A stretch of 64,000 bases of DNA from Haliclystus octoradiatus (taxonomy: Eukaryota; Cnidaria; Staurozoa; Stauromedusae; Haliclystidae). The translations under genes were made by a program, and so were the position numbers. How positions within the stretch are numbered: position 1 is the stretch's first letter; every line of letters starts with the position of its first letter. This document shows positions 49,652 through 63,567 of this stretch, one piece after another. The DNA lies in contig OU744449.1 of assembly GCA_916610825.1 (NCBI GenBank), positions 7,894,243-7,958,242 on the forward strand, read 5' to 3'. The notes below the pieces were generated by a model. The model made no database searches, was not told the DNA's origin, and saw nothing but the letters and a program-made list of their open reading frames with translations.

Positions 49652-52279
49652 GATCTGAAATGGAAAATAAACAAAATCATTAATTATTGGAAGCACAATA
49701 ATATTTATTTCTAAAAAATTGAATGAAGCAATTCATTCTCACATTTTGCTCATTTTTATTTATAAAGATAGATCTATAGGTCTCATTCAGTTCGCTTCAT
49801 AATTTGTTTGAGTGATACTGATATAATTTCTTACATCGGGATCACATAAATAATCCCATTGGTTGACCTATTATATGAATTTCTCAAGGTCTTGCACGAA
49901 GAACGTTATGATCATCGTTATTTGTGTTGCTCTCACGTTTAACTATAAAATAAACCCTATTTTGAATTATACTTTCGTGTTTATATATCATTGTTGATCA
50001 TATACGTGCATTGATATCTAATATTTATTAAGTTTTTCATTTTTAGTCTTAATAGGGTTCATAAGCGTGATCCATTCTTTTAGGTTTATACAGTTTTTTG
50101 TGCCTAAATTTCAGCGTTCATATTGATCTTTATTGATCGTAGTGGAAAGAAAAATGTATCTTGCATTTGTTTGATTTAGTTCTTATGAAAGGTAGAGAAA
50201 AACTACATTAAATATAATGAAGTAATTATGTGAAATAAATATGTAAACATAGAAGGAATATACAATTGAGTAATTTTTAAATGAAAACTAATTCAAGTTT
50301 TCTATTTTAAAAAATCAACATTTTCCTTATTTATGATAATAATTTGAATTAAAGGGAATCAATTTATATACATATTCACCTTCAAACGAATGCCAAATTG
50401 ATGTTTAAGTTAGAAATATTTGTCTACAATTTTTGAACAATGTTGTAGAAATTTTGAAATTAATGCAAATTTTATACACCACAAACAAATATTCAAATTT
50501 AGAGAAAAATTCTATCTACTAAAGTTTTGAATAGCAATTATATTAACTGCTAGACCATATACTTCGAATTATCTTCTCTGCCAAAAATAGCGTATAATAA
50601 TAACTGCATTAGCACACCACCCGCTAAAAAACACGTGTAACTTGAAGTAATGGCATGAACAAACTATAAACACGTTCAGGACCAGCACACCCTATAATAA
50701 AATAATTGATTTTTGGCTTTATGAAATTACTATTTTTTATTTGTTAAATATCACAATAAAAATCTGAGTGAAAATCAGTAATTTTGTGTTCCGGGATCAC
50801 AATTATCATGCTATCAAATTGAAGTGTTCAAAACATTGAAGAAAAATAATTTTTTTTTTTTTTTTTTCGTTCCATCAAGTTACATGATTGTGTTTCAGTA
50901 AATTTGAAACAATTCCTTTTTTCATATACCGATAGAAATCAGTTCATTGATAAATTATAAAAGTTCTCATAATATATTATTGATAAGCTCTAAATCAAAT
51001 TATATATATTCTAGAAAAAATCGCTTTAAATGGGTAGGTTTTGATTAACTGTCGAAAGTAAATGTACACATTTAATCGTTAGTTGATTGCTAAATAGAAG
51101 TATACTTCATTACATAATCAGAATTTGTAAAAAAATCCATGTCTACAACAATTGTTCAAAAATTGTAGACACATATTTCTAACTTAAACATTTATTGGGG
51201 CATTCATTTGAAGGTGAATATCTATATAAATTGATTCCCTTTAATTCAAAAAGCATACTATTATCATAAATATCAATACTATTATCGAAGAAAATAATTA
51301 AAATATAATTTTCACTCACCGATTTGTTTTTACTCCGTTAAAGTTGATATTCTTTTGAGTAATGATTCTAACCTATCTCCCGTCGGCTGATATACATGTC
51401 AAAGATTTTGTTTAGATTCTGATGCCATAACCTCAATTCTTTGAAAGCACAAACTATGGAGCCAGCATGATTTTCTGGTATTAAATGAATTGGTTAATAA
51501 GCAAAGCAACAATTTAGGTTAAAACCACCCGTCAAATCAACGACCTATAATTAGGTCATCGAGGGGGAATGGTAGAGAGTATTGAAATCGGTCAGGTATA
51601 TGCTGATTGGTTAAAAAATATCATCTATTCACGTGGACTTGAAATGATCTATTTTATAAAATTTTTTTAAAGATGATTATTCGATCTATGTTAGCTAATT
51701 TCAATCTATTTAATTTAAGAATTATTTCTTAACATTTCCAAAAATTTGCAATCCCTTCATAAATAAATCAACCTTCTTTCTAAATTAAAAAACTGCAAAT
51801 TGTCTCTATTTTTCTATATTTTATCGTCATATTTTATAGGTTATTCTCCTTATATGATATGATATATTCGTGGTTTATGGTATGATGGTTCCTTATATAT
51901 AACATTTTTACTTCTCTCAAGAGTGTTTAAATTATCGTTCAGTTGAAATTTTCAAGAATAACGGGGTGCGAGACTTTTGTGCTAAAAAAACTTTCTCAGT
52001 TATAAACCAATAGTCTATATCTACATGTAGACTACCACGTTTGGTTTGTATTCAGATTTTTCAAAAAACTATCGATATTTCATCCGCCATATAGCTCTAT
52101 TTATAACTATTTAGTTTATTTAACTGAGTTTAGTTAATCGATTTGTCTGAAAAATTATCGACATTTCATCATCAAGAAAGCAATATTTACAACTATATGT
52201 AGCTTATTTAACTGATTTACTTTGTATTTAATCTTTGACCCCTCTTATTATTTATTTATAACTATATTATAATGATAAT

Positions 52280-52655
52280 AATATAATAATATTAATAGTG
52301 GGATTGTTCCACGCCAGTTCTTGGTATAGTGCTCAATGAAATTAATCAAAGCATTTATAGAATGAAAGTCAAAAATGAGAAATACGCTACTTCAAGTTTC
52401 ATACCAGAAGGCGATCATCAGGCAATTTATTTCAACTAGATTTAATTTCAGACTAGAATTTTACACAATAGACATAATTGAAGAAACAATAGCATAATCA
52501 ATTACCAATCAACATATTAACTCATATAGGATAAGAATGAATTTTTGTAGTCTAGACAACTATAGTTGAAATAAATCGCCTAATGACCACAATCTGGTGT
52601 GAAACTTGAAGTAACGTAATTCTAGCATGTTTCATTTTTGACTCTCATTCTACTA
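52280..52655. mobile_element. foldback element, GAAACTTGAAGTAGC family
   Basis: Left arm from about 52361 (AATGAAAGTCAAAAATGAG, CTTCAAGTTTCATACCAG, GGCGATCATCAGGCAAT) pairs with the right arm up to 52652. The first 80 bp are the dispersed repeat also found at 34.7 kb. Confidence 0.75.
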
Positions 52656-53658
52656 TATTAATTTTATACGCATTTAGTTTATAGGCGAGCAAGTTATCAA
52701 GCATTTATGGGTTAATCAGGACATGTTTTTGATTATTAATATCTCTATAGCCGCTATCCCACTTCATCATTAGCACATGTTGTTTGAGAATTATAGGCGA
52801 AATAATTGAAAGCTGCTGAGGGAGTAAAGGTTAGTTATCAGAGCCTTGTAAGTAACGCGGTATTACGTAGAACACGTCTATTGCACAATGAGAAAAAGGG
52901 AAATATAGTCAAGCAATAATGTTTCCCGGGGGACTGTCCAGGTTGTTTTGCTTGTAAAAACATGAAATTTTAGAGTCTACATTCTCATTTGCTGTGAAAT
53001 ATTACGGTTTTCCTCTATTTTTGAAAATGGCACACCCCCGTCAAAAAATTACCGAGGTATACACCCCCCCGGAATACAGCATATGCTGTGGCTAATGATT
53101 ATCACAGGGAAGGTTAGATTATTGTAAAAAGTTATGTCCTGAATCAAGGTCCTTACCCTTTTCCTGCTTAAAAAAACTATGACTTTCACGAGATGATCCC
53201 CACTTTGTTTTTGCGTGAGAAAATATTTTGACCACTTTTTAAAATGCTTTGAACTCATTTGAGCTAAAACCTTAATCCTAATTTGTAGGGGGAGGAGGAG
53301 CAGTTTGACGAATGTTACAAATTTAGGCTTGAGAGGAAATTGCGGAAAAAAATACAAATAGACATTGACCTTGAATGGAGAATATTATTCTTGCAAGTAT
53401 CGAGGATATTTCCTATCTAGGTATACTGTACTATATTAAATGCTTTGGATTAATTAATTGTTTCAATTAATACTACAGGCTTGAGTTCAATTGAGAACGA
53501 TAATTGATTTCCTTGTTATAATAGGAAAATATTATTAATGTCCCTCCTAACATTGTGATTCATGAACATTTCTGTACTTGTTGTAAAATGGTATTTTTCT
53601 TGCATATCTCTTTTCTATTCAATTTGTGATTACTTAGATATGGTTATTTTTTAAAACA

Positions 53659-53819
53659 AAGATGAGGCAAAGCCTGTTTCCGCTACTAGGAGTTTCACGC
53701 GTTTTATCAAACGCGTATATAAGCGTTTCTATACAAACTTGTTTATCAGTATTACCGTCTGAAGATCGCAATTAAGCACGTGAAACTCCGAGTAACGGAA
53801 AAAGGATTTTCCTCATCTT
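53659..53819. mobile_element. foldback MITE
   Basis: Left arm AAGATGAGGCAAAGCC and CTACTAGGAGTTTCACG pairs with right arm CGTGAAACTCCGAGTAACGG and CCTCATCTT. The arms are about 42 bp. It shares the CTACT...AGTTTCAC motif with the 52.4 and 61.1 kb elements. Confidence 0.75.
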
Positions 53820-54187
53820 CCTCTTATATTTTATAACTTTTGCTCTGTTTTAACCAATACTGAGCACTTTCATGTGTATCTGAGTTTATGCTCATTATAA
53901 TTAATTTTTTTAATTTATTATTATAACTTCTTAAAACATAAATTCTTATTAAATGCTCGTTTGTTGTACAATATATTAGGAGCCTTTCTAGGGGAATCTT
54001 GATTGTGAAAACTCTCTAGAGGTGACCCAGGTGTGATATGTCGAAAATGGGACGGCATGGTACATACGACGGTTGTAAATTTCTATAATGTGACTTTCTA
54101 TATTACTCCTAGGTCGTAAATGTGCCTATAAATTGCTGGTTCTCGTTGAAATGTATCAAAGAATCTTATTTGCTACGTCTCATGGTA

Positions 54188-54368
54188 TGCAGTCAAACCT
54201 GTTATAACGGCCACCTCTATATAGTGGTCACATGTCTATAGTGGTCACTTTTTCAATATCTAAAATAATTGTTTCTAATGAAATGTCCCTCTAAATAAAG
54301 CATACCTGCATATAGTGGTCAATTTATCTACCTCTCATAGCTGGCTGTTATGTACAGGTTTCACTGTA
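54188..54368. mobile_element. pogo/Tc1-like MITE with TA target duplication
   Basis: Inverted ends TGCAGTCAAACCTGTTATAA and TACAGTGAAACCTGTACATA flanked by TA on both sides. Internal GTGGTCA units; no transposase ORF. Confidence 0.8.
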
Positions 54369-55239
54369 TAGGAATTTTCTTCGGATTTATAAATTAAAAT
54401 TCTTTACTTAGTATCCTATCAAAGTAGATGATGAAATGATTTATAATGGAGTTAGTCTCTAATTTTCAGTCATTTGTTGCTTCCTCCATGCCTCCATGTA
54501 TACTGCATATCACCAATTAGTGATATGTATTAATATAAGTATTAATCACAAAGTACAAAGTATCAATATAAGTGAGTTTTCCTGCTGACTGGTATAGAAG
54601 CTAGCGAAAGTTTCTCATGTATGTATTCACTCTATAGTTGTATGTTTACATATTTTGTCATAAAAAGTTTAAACCAGTAAATACAGGAATGAAACATTCA
54701 CTAAATTACACAATATTTTTCAACTGCTTTGTACCTCTAAGATTTCGTCAGATAAAGTGATACTGATCTCAACAAGGAAGTATTCTATTTATAATATAAT
54801 ATTTGACAACTTCAAGGGATGGACGTAGTATTGGATGTGAGTATCTTGTGTACCATTAAGTATTAAGTATATATGTCCTTGCAGTCCTCAATATAGTTCG
54901 TTGCGGGGCTCATTCTCAAAATTGTGTTAAGAAATTGCGATATTGGACTTTCAAAAACTATCAAAAAGCTAACTTCGTTTAACTTATTTAATAAAATTTT
55001 TATAAACTTGCTACGTTTAAATGTTTATACCCTATTCCTGTATATATCACATGATAAGCAATATATTGCCATCTGGCTACAATAATGCCAGTGTATGACA
55101 GGCTGAGAACGTTATGTAATAACTTATAATTAAGATAACATTATGATATGCGTTATTGGTCATTTCTTTCTTTCCCAATGATTCTGTTAGTCTGATGCTG
55201 AAGGTCTGACGTCATAAACAGTAAATCAGATCTTTATCT

Positions 55240-55340
55240 CGATGCCTTAATGTAGCGGTTAGGGCCGCAGGGTGTTGGGCTCAATCCCTTGGCAGGAGCA
55301 CTATTGGTTGACGTCAGGAAGGATCAGCGCCATCAATATA
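55240..55340 (+). mobile_element. tRNA-derived SINE, copy 4, 3' truncated
   Basis: TTAATGTAGCGGTTAGGGCC, GGGCTCAATCCC, GGAGCACTATTGGTTGACG and TCAGGAAGG match the other copies. The tail is replaced by the repeat at about 55329-55594. Confidence 0.75.
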
Positions 55341-55594
55341 TAAGAATTGGCACACGCAACTTTTGGAGCTCAAAAATCACCATTTGCGTCCCATTGAGAA
55401 CGAGGTTTTGTTTTTGAATAAAAAGTTTTTCGAATTCATGATACTATTTTCGCCGGCTTTGTTCAAATTTCGCGAGCCTGGGTTTGAGAGAACGAAAATG
55501 GCGTCCATAAAATCATGTGAATGGCATATGTCCAATTGGAGCTGAGACCGGTACATAAAAGACTGTCTCAACTCTTGTAAATAGATAGCACTGG
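55329..55594. mobile_element. MITE with CAGAGCCAT ends, copy 2
   Basis: The interior matches the 12.1 kb copy (ACGAGGTTTTG, TTTCGAATTCATGATA, TTCGCGAGCC, AACGAAAATGGCGTCC). It is fused to the truncated SINE on its left. A solo-terminus remnant of the same family is at 15072-15109. Confidence 0.7.
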
Positions 55595-56116
55595 CAAGGA
55601 TATCTAGCCATTAAACTTATGCAAACCGGATTAGAACTTTTGCTATGTATTTCGTGCATATATAGAGAAATTACAATATGTGAATTTTGTGCTACTAAAA
55701 GCGGAAACACTATAATGTAAGACATTCGGATAATCATACACATATTATATATACCGTTCTGCATGAAATTTTGTGTGTAAAACTTTCAAAATTAAGCATT
55801 GACAGTATGGAAGACACAAAAGACAAAGTTATTCGAGATTGAGTTAATTTCCTCGTAAATTTTATTTGAATATCATCACAGCATCTCTTGAGATATATAA
55901 ACTAATAAGTGGTTTTGGTAATAGAAGTTTAGTTTACAAAAATATTTTGTGACGGAAGTCTGACTGACTTCAAAATGTTATTCAGTTCAATTGAAATAGC
56001 TTCGATATTGTGCTGCGAAGAAATAACACTGCTGTTCATATTGTCCTCAGCCAATTTAGTTTCCAAGTTTAACTTCCGGTCAGTCGTCTGGTTTGATGAG
56101 TGAATGAATCTTGTCT

Positions 56117-57123
56117 TTAACCGCAGCATGGAGCTGGTGGTGGTGGTGGAGCACAGCACATTGGTGGTGGTGGTGGAGGTGGTGGAGGTGGTGGAGGTGG
56201 TGGAGGTGGTGGAGGTGGTGGAGGTGGTGGTGGTGGTGGTGGTGGTGGTGCACAACATGGCATTGGGCAGATCTTCATGCAGTGGTGAACACAGATTGGT
56301 GGACATGGTGGTGGTGGTGGTGCTGGGGCTCCTGGTGGTCCTGGTGGTCCGGCTGGTCCAGCTGGTCCTCCCATACCTGGGGTTCCTGGAGGTCCTGGTG
56401 GTCCTCCGCCTCCTGGTCCTCCGATTGGTCCTGGGGGTCCTGGTGGACCTCCTGGTCCTGGTGGACCTGGCATTGGTGGTGGTGGAGGTGGTGGTGGTGG
56501 AGGAGGTGGTGGTGGAGGTGGTGCACAACACATTACTGGTGGTGGTGGAGGAGGTGGTGGTGGTGGTGGTGGTGGTGGTGGTGGAGGTGGTGGTGCACAA
56601 CAAGATGGTGCACATGCTGGTGCACATGATGGAGCACATCCAAATCCACATGGATTAGGAGATCGCTTCTCTGTTGAGATAAGCAAATATAGAACATATG
56701 AGTGGGTAATCAAAGACAATAACACTATCATAGTAGTCAATCAACTCCGATCTAAACCGAGGTTAGCTATGTTATTAGTAATTGAATTCAATGGAGAACA
56801 TATGAAACGAGTAGATGACCATACACAATTTGATACATTCATTTGTACGAATAAGTGGCCATCAATCAATTCTAAAAATGAAATGACTTCAGTTGAAATT
56901 TGAAAGAAAATAATAAACCTAGAAATTTTATTGAGACCAGTATACCTACAACATTACAATATGAGACAAGCTATATCAGTATTATCAACAGCAGCCTAAA
57001 TTTAAATAAAATAAACTTAATATAATCGGAAAGACAATGTATGACCAAAACAATACCTTTTACTGAGAAAGCTGAGGCATTTGCCACGAGGGCCAAACAT
57101 ACGATTATTACTCGGATCTCCAT
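56117..57123 (-). CDS. minicollagen H, with extra vicinal-cysteine pairs
   Basis: Minicollagen of 206 residues. Exon 1 (57123-57057) encodes the signal peptide MEIRVIIVCLALVANASA, phase 1; the intron is 57056-56671 and exon 2 is 56670-56117. The propeptide ends VKEKR. N-CRD CGFGCAPSCAPACAPSCC, about 19 prolines, an isolated VMCCA, about 16 prolines, then 16 triplets including GGG and GMG, a short proline run and C-CRD CPPICVHHCMKICPMPCC. After the C-CRD the protein does not stop: about 30 prolines, another MCCA, five prolines and APCCG follow. The three extra CC pairs are not full CRDs. A tttacag acceptor directly abuts the ATG; a donor at 57774 with exon end CAAG at 57775 is the likely 5'UTR exon. 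AATAAA on the coding strand lies near 55865. Confidence 0.93.
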
Positions 57124-57849
57124 CTGTAAATAATCCAATTGGAAAGCAATAGAATTAATATCCTTATGATAAAACCAATAGACAAGACTTGAATATTAGT
57201 AGATCAATATGAAGAGCCAGTTGTCAGTATATCTTAATAGCTCAACGTCTGATCCTTAACTGTGTTAATCGTTCAACTGATTGATCACATTCATTCATTA
57301 TCATTACGTGGCAATATTGAAAGTCAATGATTGAACAGGTAATGGGTCATGAAATACCTGCTCAAGTTAGCCCTCATGTTCAAGACTTTTGAGCCCTCTA
57401 CCAGCAAGCCAATGAACACTGATCAATGAGCCAATGATCCAATCAATCAACCGATGAAAGTATTATTGAAATAAGGAAATCACGAATAGGGATAGAATAA
57501 TATTATATGTAATTCTATATTGAGAACCTTTCCTGTATAGCCTTTTCCTTAGTGAAATAGTAGTAATACGACCGGGTAATGATGTTGAGAATAATAGACA
57601 GACTACTGGTTTAAACATATAGGGGCATAAATAACCTATACCTTGTCACATAGATAGCATTATAACAATTTTATCAATATATATTTCTTACAGGCTACAG
57701 ATCGTATTCATAAAACTGCCTTCCTATAGTCAAGAATAATAAATTGAAAATTTCCTCTGAAGAGGAGCACATACCTTGTATTGTCCAATCACTATCAAAG
57801 TTCAAGCTACTGAAAATCTATGCGCTGGATCTTTTTGTTCAATCGCTCG

Positions 57850-60800
57850 GCCAATCAGAGAACAGTTCAATTATGCAATACCTTAGGTAACGTTACATCA
57901 ACGCCCGGTCAAGAGTGAATAATAACCAATCATGCTTGAATGGGCTAGTGTAAACAAAACATCGTAAAGTAAATGCACCCAACAGCTAAAGACCTCTGTT
58001 GCTCGATGGGTGAATGGATCCAACGGGTAGATCAGCTGGTGGTTTGTTCTACGTAGCTTCATATGTCTATACGCTCATTGATTTTGGCTTCTCATTGAAC
58101 CAATCGATGATCAGACATCTGGTTACATCTCTGACCAGACTACAATACCATTGATTGAATTGTGTTTACATTGGTATTCAATGGAGTTTTAAACATTATT
58201 TCTAACATAATATAAATCTGTGTTTCTACGTGATATCTAGAGCATTTATTTTATGATCATTTCCCGAATCAGTTTTTTTTTTAATTGAAATAATATAAAG
58301 AAATTATTTCATATTTTAAAATGCTTATATTGGTTAAACATATTCATTACAATTGTCTGATTTTTGTGATTATTATTTATTGAACATTATTTTAGTAAAA
58401 CCCTCCGTTTAGCGGCTCATTACCATTAACGATTCTACTGTGTGAAACTAGGAAAGCTATATATACACATACATAACACATCCAACTTTTAAGTCAGTCT
58501 TTCATAGTGATATTTCGACAGTTATTTTATCCGCAGAAAAGCAACAAACTTGGAGAAAATTGAAATGAAATATTAACGCCCATCGTTCAAAATGTTGAAC
58601 TATCCATAAAGCAGTTTTAAATTATGTACAACTCTTGTATTTATTTTATGCCAATTTAATCGAGTACTTCTCCTGTGACTTACGGAAGTAATAGTTGTGG
58701 ATACAGAAGTTGAATATATTTTTTTTCAAGATCGAATGGCACGACGTTTAAATGCCATAAACGGTGCAATTGGTGAAATTATATTTCAATAATAAGATTT
58801 CTCGTAAATATTGGTATTTGCAAATTATTTCGTTTGTCAAAAGTTTTGATTTTATTTATAGAATCAAGATTGAAAAAGATAAATCTTCAAATTAATTTCA
58901 TTCAGCATTCATTTTCGCCATATATCCGGTAATGGTTGGCACTTCTCGAATCGTTACTCAATTCTACCGCTGACATTCCTGTCAACATTTATTTCCAATT
59001 GTAGTTAAAATTTTCAAAACTAACTAACACACATTGCTAGAAATACAATTTGGATTCATAAAGTATTCTAAATATAAGATTTTGAGAATAATTATCTCGA
59101 TTTAAAGAGGTCAGGTTTTCTCATTTCGAGAAAAATTGTTTTGCTCGAGAGTTCACAATGTGCAATTTTTTATTGCAATGTTCAATCCAAACAATTTTTT
59201 CTCAAAGCAAAATAATGACACCTTGAATGGAATATATTATGATTTTCTTGCAGAGAATGCTTGTTTGAAGTTTGAAACAGCATCAGTTTTACAATAATTT
59301 CCACGCATAAAACACAGTACCTATTATTTGCATGTTGTATTATGTACAATGTATATCTGCATAATTATTCTGATTATGCAAATGTATCCCTTTAAAACAT
59401 AATCTTTTATCATAACTCTATCCCTATATTATTCCTCTATTGCTAATAATAATGTTTTTGAATAATTTCAAACTATATGCAATTTATAGAACTCATTTAA
59501 TAGTTGTCTAACGGTTTCTCGATAAATTTTAGTCATTATAACAAGAATCACAAAAATTAATATAAAATCATAAAACAGTTGGATTGAATAATAGTTTGTT
59601 GAAATTGGGCATAATTTCCATCACATAACGATCTTATAATTGCAGGCGGAAAGATACCTAGTATGAGAACTATGATTAATTTTCAGATTCATTAGCTTGT
59701 CAAAATCATACATTTCTGCATAAAAACACACTGAAGTAAAAATTTTGAATAGAAACTTGACATAGTCTAGCTGGAGCTCACTAGACGAAGTGATAAATCA
59801 AACAACTACTAAAATTTATATGATAACCGAAACGCTTTTGATTTTAGGGCGTGGTATAATCTAGCAGGGAGGAAGTTTGTGATAGCTCAAGAAATTATAT
59901 GCATATATAATAAATGCAAACTAAATGAAAATAGTGTTGATAAAAAGTTTTTTTGTTTCTTCATAAGGAATCATGTTGGATTCAACATGAAGCAAATATT
60001 TCAGGGATGGGAGCATCTTTGGCCTCTGCACTAAATATTTATTGCTGAACAATATAGATGATACGGTTCACGGAGAAATGAAACTACTGTTCAATGATTA
60101 TCCAGCCTTAATATTTCTATAGATTAACAAACAAAGAAATTCTCTTCTCAGACTCCAATAATCATCTATTAAATGGAGAAAGTTGACAGTTTTCAATTGA
60201 AATTCATATATAAAATCCAACCAAGAATGACACATTGCTTAACATTGTGGTTCTATACCAAATTGAAATAATTCAGTGCCGGAATATTTACGAATTTTTT
60301 TGGAGGGAACATATATCTTATTTTCTGCCCTTGACTCAGAATGTTTATTTTATTCAACAGCAAAAAAGTGAGCTTTTGCTTCATTACCCGCTTGGTTTAT
60401 TATACATTAGAGATTATATATATGTTTTCATCATGGATTAATTCTTTTTAATTGAGCTCGACCAATGAAAAGCAATGCTTCAGCCGATAACCCAGCACGA
60501 GCCCATGCGAATAAAAAACTGATGTGATGCATGCCATGCCTGGTCTAAGCTGGCGTGTTCTTCTTTAGCTGCCTTTACATACATGTATAAACATTATTTC
60601 TTTTCATTTCAATTTTATGCAATGTTCGAATTCATAATCTTTTTTTCCTAAATTTTTTACCCGTAGATGGATTGTAATTACTAATTGTAAATTTAAAATT
60701 AGAAATAGAGTCAAAGACTAGACGTTGATAACGTCTTTAACTTTATTTCTATACTGCTCTGCATATCTCAATCGAGCACTTTACTGATGCTTTGCCATCA

Positions 60801-61070
60801 ATAAAGTTAAATATAAAGTTATGTATATAAAGTAATTGTATGGACAAAACATCAATTTGAGTGCTCAATTCTAGAAACAGAGCAATATAAATAGTAGATC
60901 AAAGATCACGAGTTTACTCCGTTACTCTTAAAGACGCGTAAAGACGCTCTTCAGACGGTTTATTGGATCTGAAAAGTTATGTATATATACATTAATGTGT
61001 TTTAAGTTGTCTTACTGATTGAACATATGGATCAATGCTATACAGCAGAGTTTTAAATAATATTATAAAA
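57850..61070. other. intergenic, upstream of minicollagen H
   Basis: AT-rich spacer of about 3.2 kb; a 68-codon open frame at 60235-60441 has no recognisable motif. Confidence 0.5.
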
Positions 61071-61071
61071 T

Positions 61072-61239
61072 ATGATTTCAAAAATCAGACAATCTTGCTT
61101 GCTACTCAAAGTTTCACACCAAGGCGATCATCAGGCAATCTATTCAATAGAATAGATTGAATCGATTGCCTGATGATCGCCTTGGCGTGAAACTTTGAGT
61201 AGCAAACATGATTATCTGATTTTTGACTTCATATTTTAT
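61072..61239. mobile_element. near-perfect palindromic foldback MITE
   Basis: Arms of about 80 bp: CAAAAATCAGACAATC, GCTACTCAAAGTTTCACACC, AAGGCGATCATCAGGCAATC, mirrored around about 61154. A partial third repeat of the end (AAAATCAGACATTCATATTT) is at 61270-61290. Confidence 0.85.
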
Positions 61240-61449
61240 GTATATATACATTAGAATGTAAATAAACGCAAAAATCAGACATTCATATTTGCTACTACTA
61301 TACAGATTCACACCTTTTATTTATTATTAAACATCTCGGCATTTATGGCATAGAGCAATATGAAAACAGCAAGACTGCATAAGTACTTTTATATTGTTAT
61401 TACAGTATATTATAATTATTATGTATCTGTAGTTTAATTTAAGTCAAAA

Positions 61450-61510
61450 AATCTTGAAAGAGGGCCTTGAGGAAAACAAGCTTTCATGAGCTTACTAATA
61501 ATCACCTTCA
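61450..61510 (+). mobile_element. LINE 3'-end remnant
   Basis: GAGGGCCTTGAGGAAAACAA followed by a small GCTTTCATGAGCTTACTAAT stem resembles the conserved 3' end seen again at 63217-63295. Confidence 0.45.
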
Positions 61511-62309
61511 CTGATTAAGTGTATGATGATGGAGATGAAGAGATGCAAATGTTTGAAAGTGTAGATACAGATATTCTAATAAAATCATGAATTTTATATC
61601 ATTATCAGATGTTAAAGGCATTAAATCTATCTGTTTCAATTATAATATAAAGCCAGATGATTGTTTATATTAAGTTTAATGCGCTTAAACATTGCTAAAC
61701 AGAGGTCTCGAAATGTTTGATAATTATTCTCAATCACCAACAAGCTTTGAACTAAATACAAATGTTATGATTATAGTGGATTATTGGCTTAGATTTTTAT
61801 TATCATGAAATGGTTTTTGATAGCGATAAATGTAATTTCAACATGATATTATTCTCACAAACAAAAACGGAATTAGTGTTACTATATAACGTTGTATACG
61901 CGTCAACTAAACTAAGAAGATTTTCGAGATCCAGTAATTTACTATCGATGACATTCTCCGATGTCGACATACTATTTATTTGAAATTTATTTGAAGCAAT
62001 TTCTTTGAAAATGGTGACTTACTCAGATCAATTAACCGATCAATACGAGAGGAAGATTATTAGAAATTTTTATTAATTTTCGATTCTCAAAAGCAATTGA
62101 ATATTTGAAACAATGGTTGGCAATGGCTTTGAACATTCCAAATATAGAACATTCCTCTTTGATTGCACAAATGTATCTAACCAGTAAATATTAAACTCCT
62201 TCAGAAGAAAATTTCTGGTATAGTAGGATGTTTTACTGAAAATACAAGCAAAATTCAGGAAAAAAATATCGTGGTAATAAGAGTCCAAACGAGAGTCCAA
62301 CCTCTCCCT

Positions 62310-62620
62310 GGTAACACAATTTTCTACTGAGAAAATCATCAAATTTGATATGCTGAGAGAGGCCATTGCGAGATGGTAGCATTGCTTGATCTGATGAATA
62401 CTATAACAGGTACCAGCCCTCTAGGCAAGGCGTGAATTGAAGCTTCAGAAAATCGACGATTTAGAACAAAAGACCCCCTACGAAGATACGAGCACGTCAT
62501 ATTGACCACCGGTAAAAGGGGCATACACCGAGAAAGGTCACGATTGAAGAAATCTTCACACAATTCAGTTCTACTACTGGAGACGGTCGGTTCAAGTAAA
62601 AAGGTAAGATTTTCTATCAT
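62310..62620. other. GC-richer patch, unrecognised; may hold a 5'UTR exon
   Basis: A 93-codon minus-strand frame covers it without recognisable motifs. On the plus strand it ends AAAAAG followed by gtaaga at 62604, a good donor pointing to the signal-peptide exon at 63568. A noncoding first exon is one explanation; a transposon relic is another. Confidence 0.35.
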
Positions 62621-63216
62621 TTCTATTCAATAATTTGAATTATCATCAACTTAAATCCTTAGGCTATCACTATAGGTTTTCATAAATTAGGCTATTACCT
62701 GTTTTGGATTCATTCCGAATTCTCCAGATTATCATCTAGGGTTTACTTGAGATTTCATGCATCGTTTATTTTTGTTGACAACAATTCATCACAAATAGTA
62801 AACATTTATTTCTGAAGAAGATATATCATATCTTTGCTTTAAAGCCTTAATTACAATTGATTAGATATTTAACGTTGTCTGAAACCTTCGAATGCAGATC
62901 GGCGTTATAAAATCAATGTTAATTTTTTCGAAGTCATAATTTTTTAGACAATATGTTAGATTGCCCAAAAAAATGCAGATATTTATACCTCATTAAATAT
63001 GATTTTTATCCTGCTTTCGCTATAACAATTTCGAAAATCTTACAGAGATTCAAAACTATTAGTAATAAATTATATTTTTATGATAAATCAATTTTTTAAA
63101 ATTATTTCTATCATTACAACTATTTTTATATTTAATCTGTTTCTATTCAAATCATATACTTTAAAATGAATTATTAGTTTTATATTGGTTATATTACTTT
63201 AATCTGTATGCTATTT

Positions 63217-63295
63217 GCGAGGGCCCCAAGGAACACAAGCTTCAAGCTTATTGGATTGCCTTCTTTAAATAAAATAAATGAATAGAATGGAATTT
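63217..63295 (+). mobile_element. LINE 3'-end remnant
   Basis: GAGGGCCCCAAGGAACACAA, then AGCTTCAAGCTTATTGGATT and CTTCTTTAAATAAAATAAAT. A short stem-loop followed by TTTAAATAAA is typical of CR1/L2-type LINE tails. It sits within the predicted 5'UTR intron of the rightmost gene. Confidence 0.5.
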
Positions 63296-63567
63296 ATCTT
63301 GTCTACTACGTACTAAAATCTAGACGAAAGCCTCTATCCCATGCTCTCATCCACGAAATTGAGACTTACGACTTGCAGTCTGCTGAAAGGTCTGGTGTAA
63401 TCTTTCAGGGTAAGGGCGCTTGCCTATAGTATCTACTGTCTACAAGTACTTATATCCCTGACGTGGAAATATTGAACATATGTAAAATCAAATCAAATTA
63501 TCAATGATCAGACAGGTTAGATATCAGACATTTTACCGATTTCATCCCTTTTATTTTTAGAACAATC

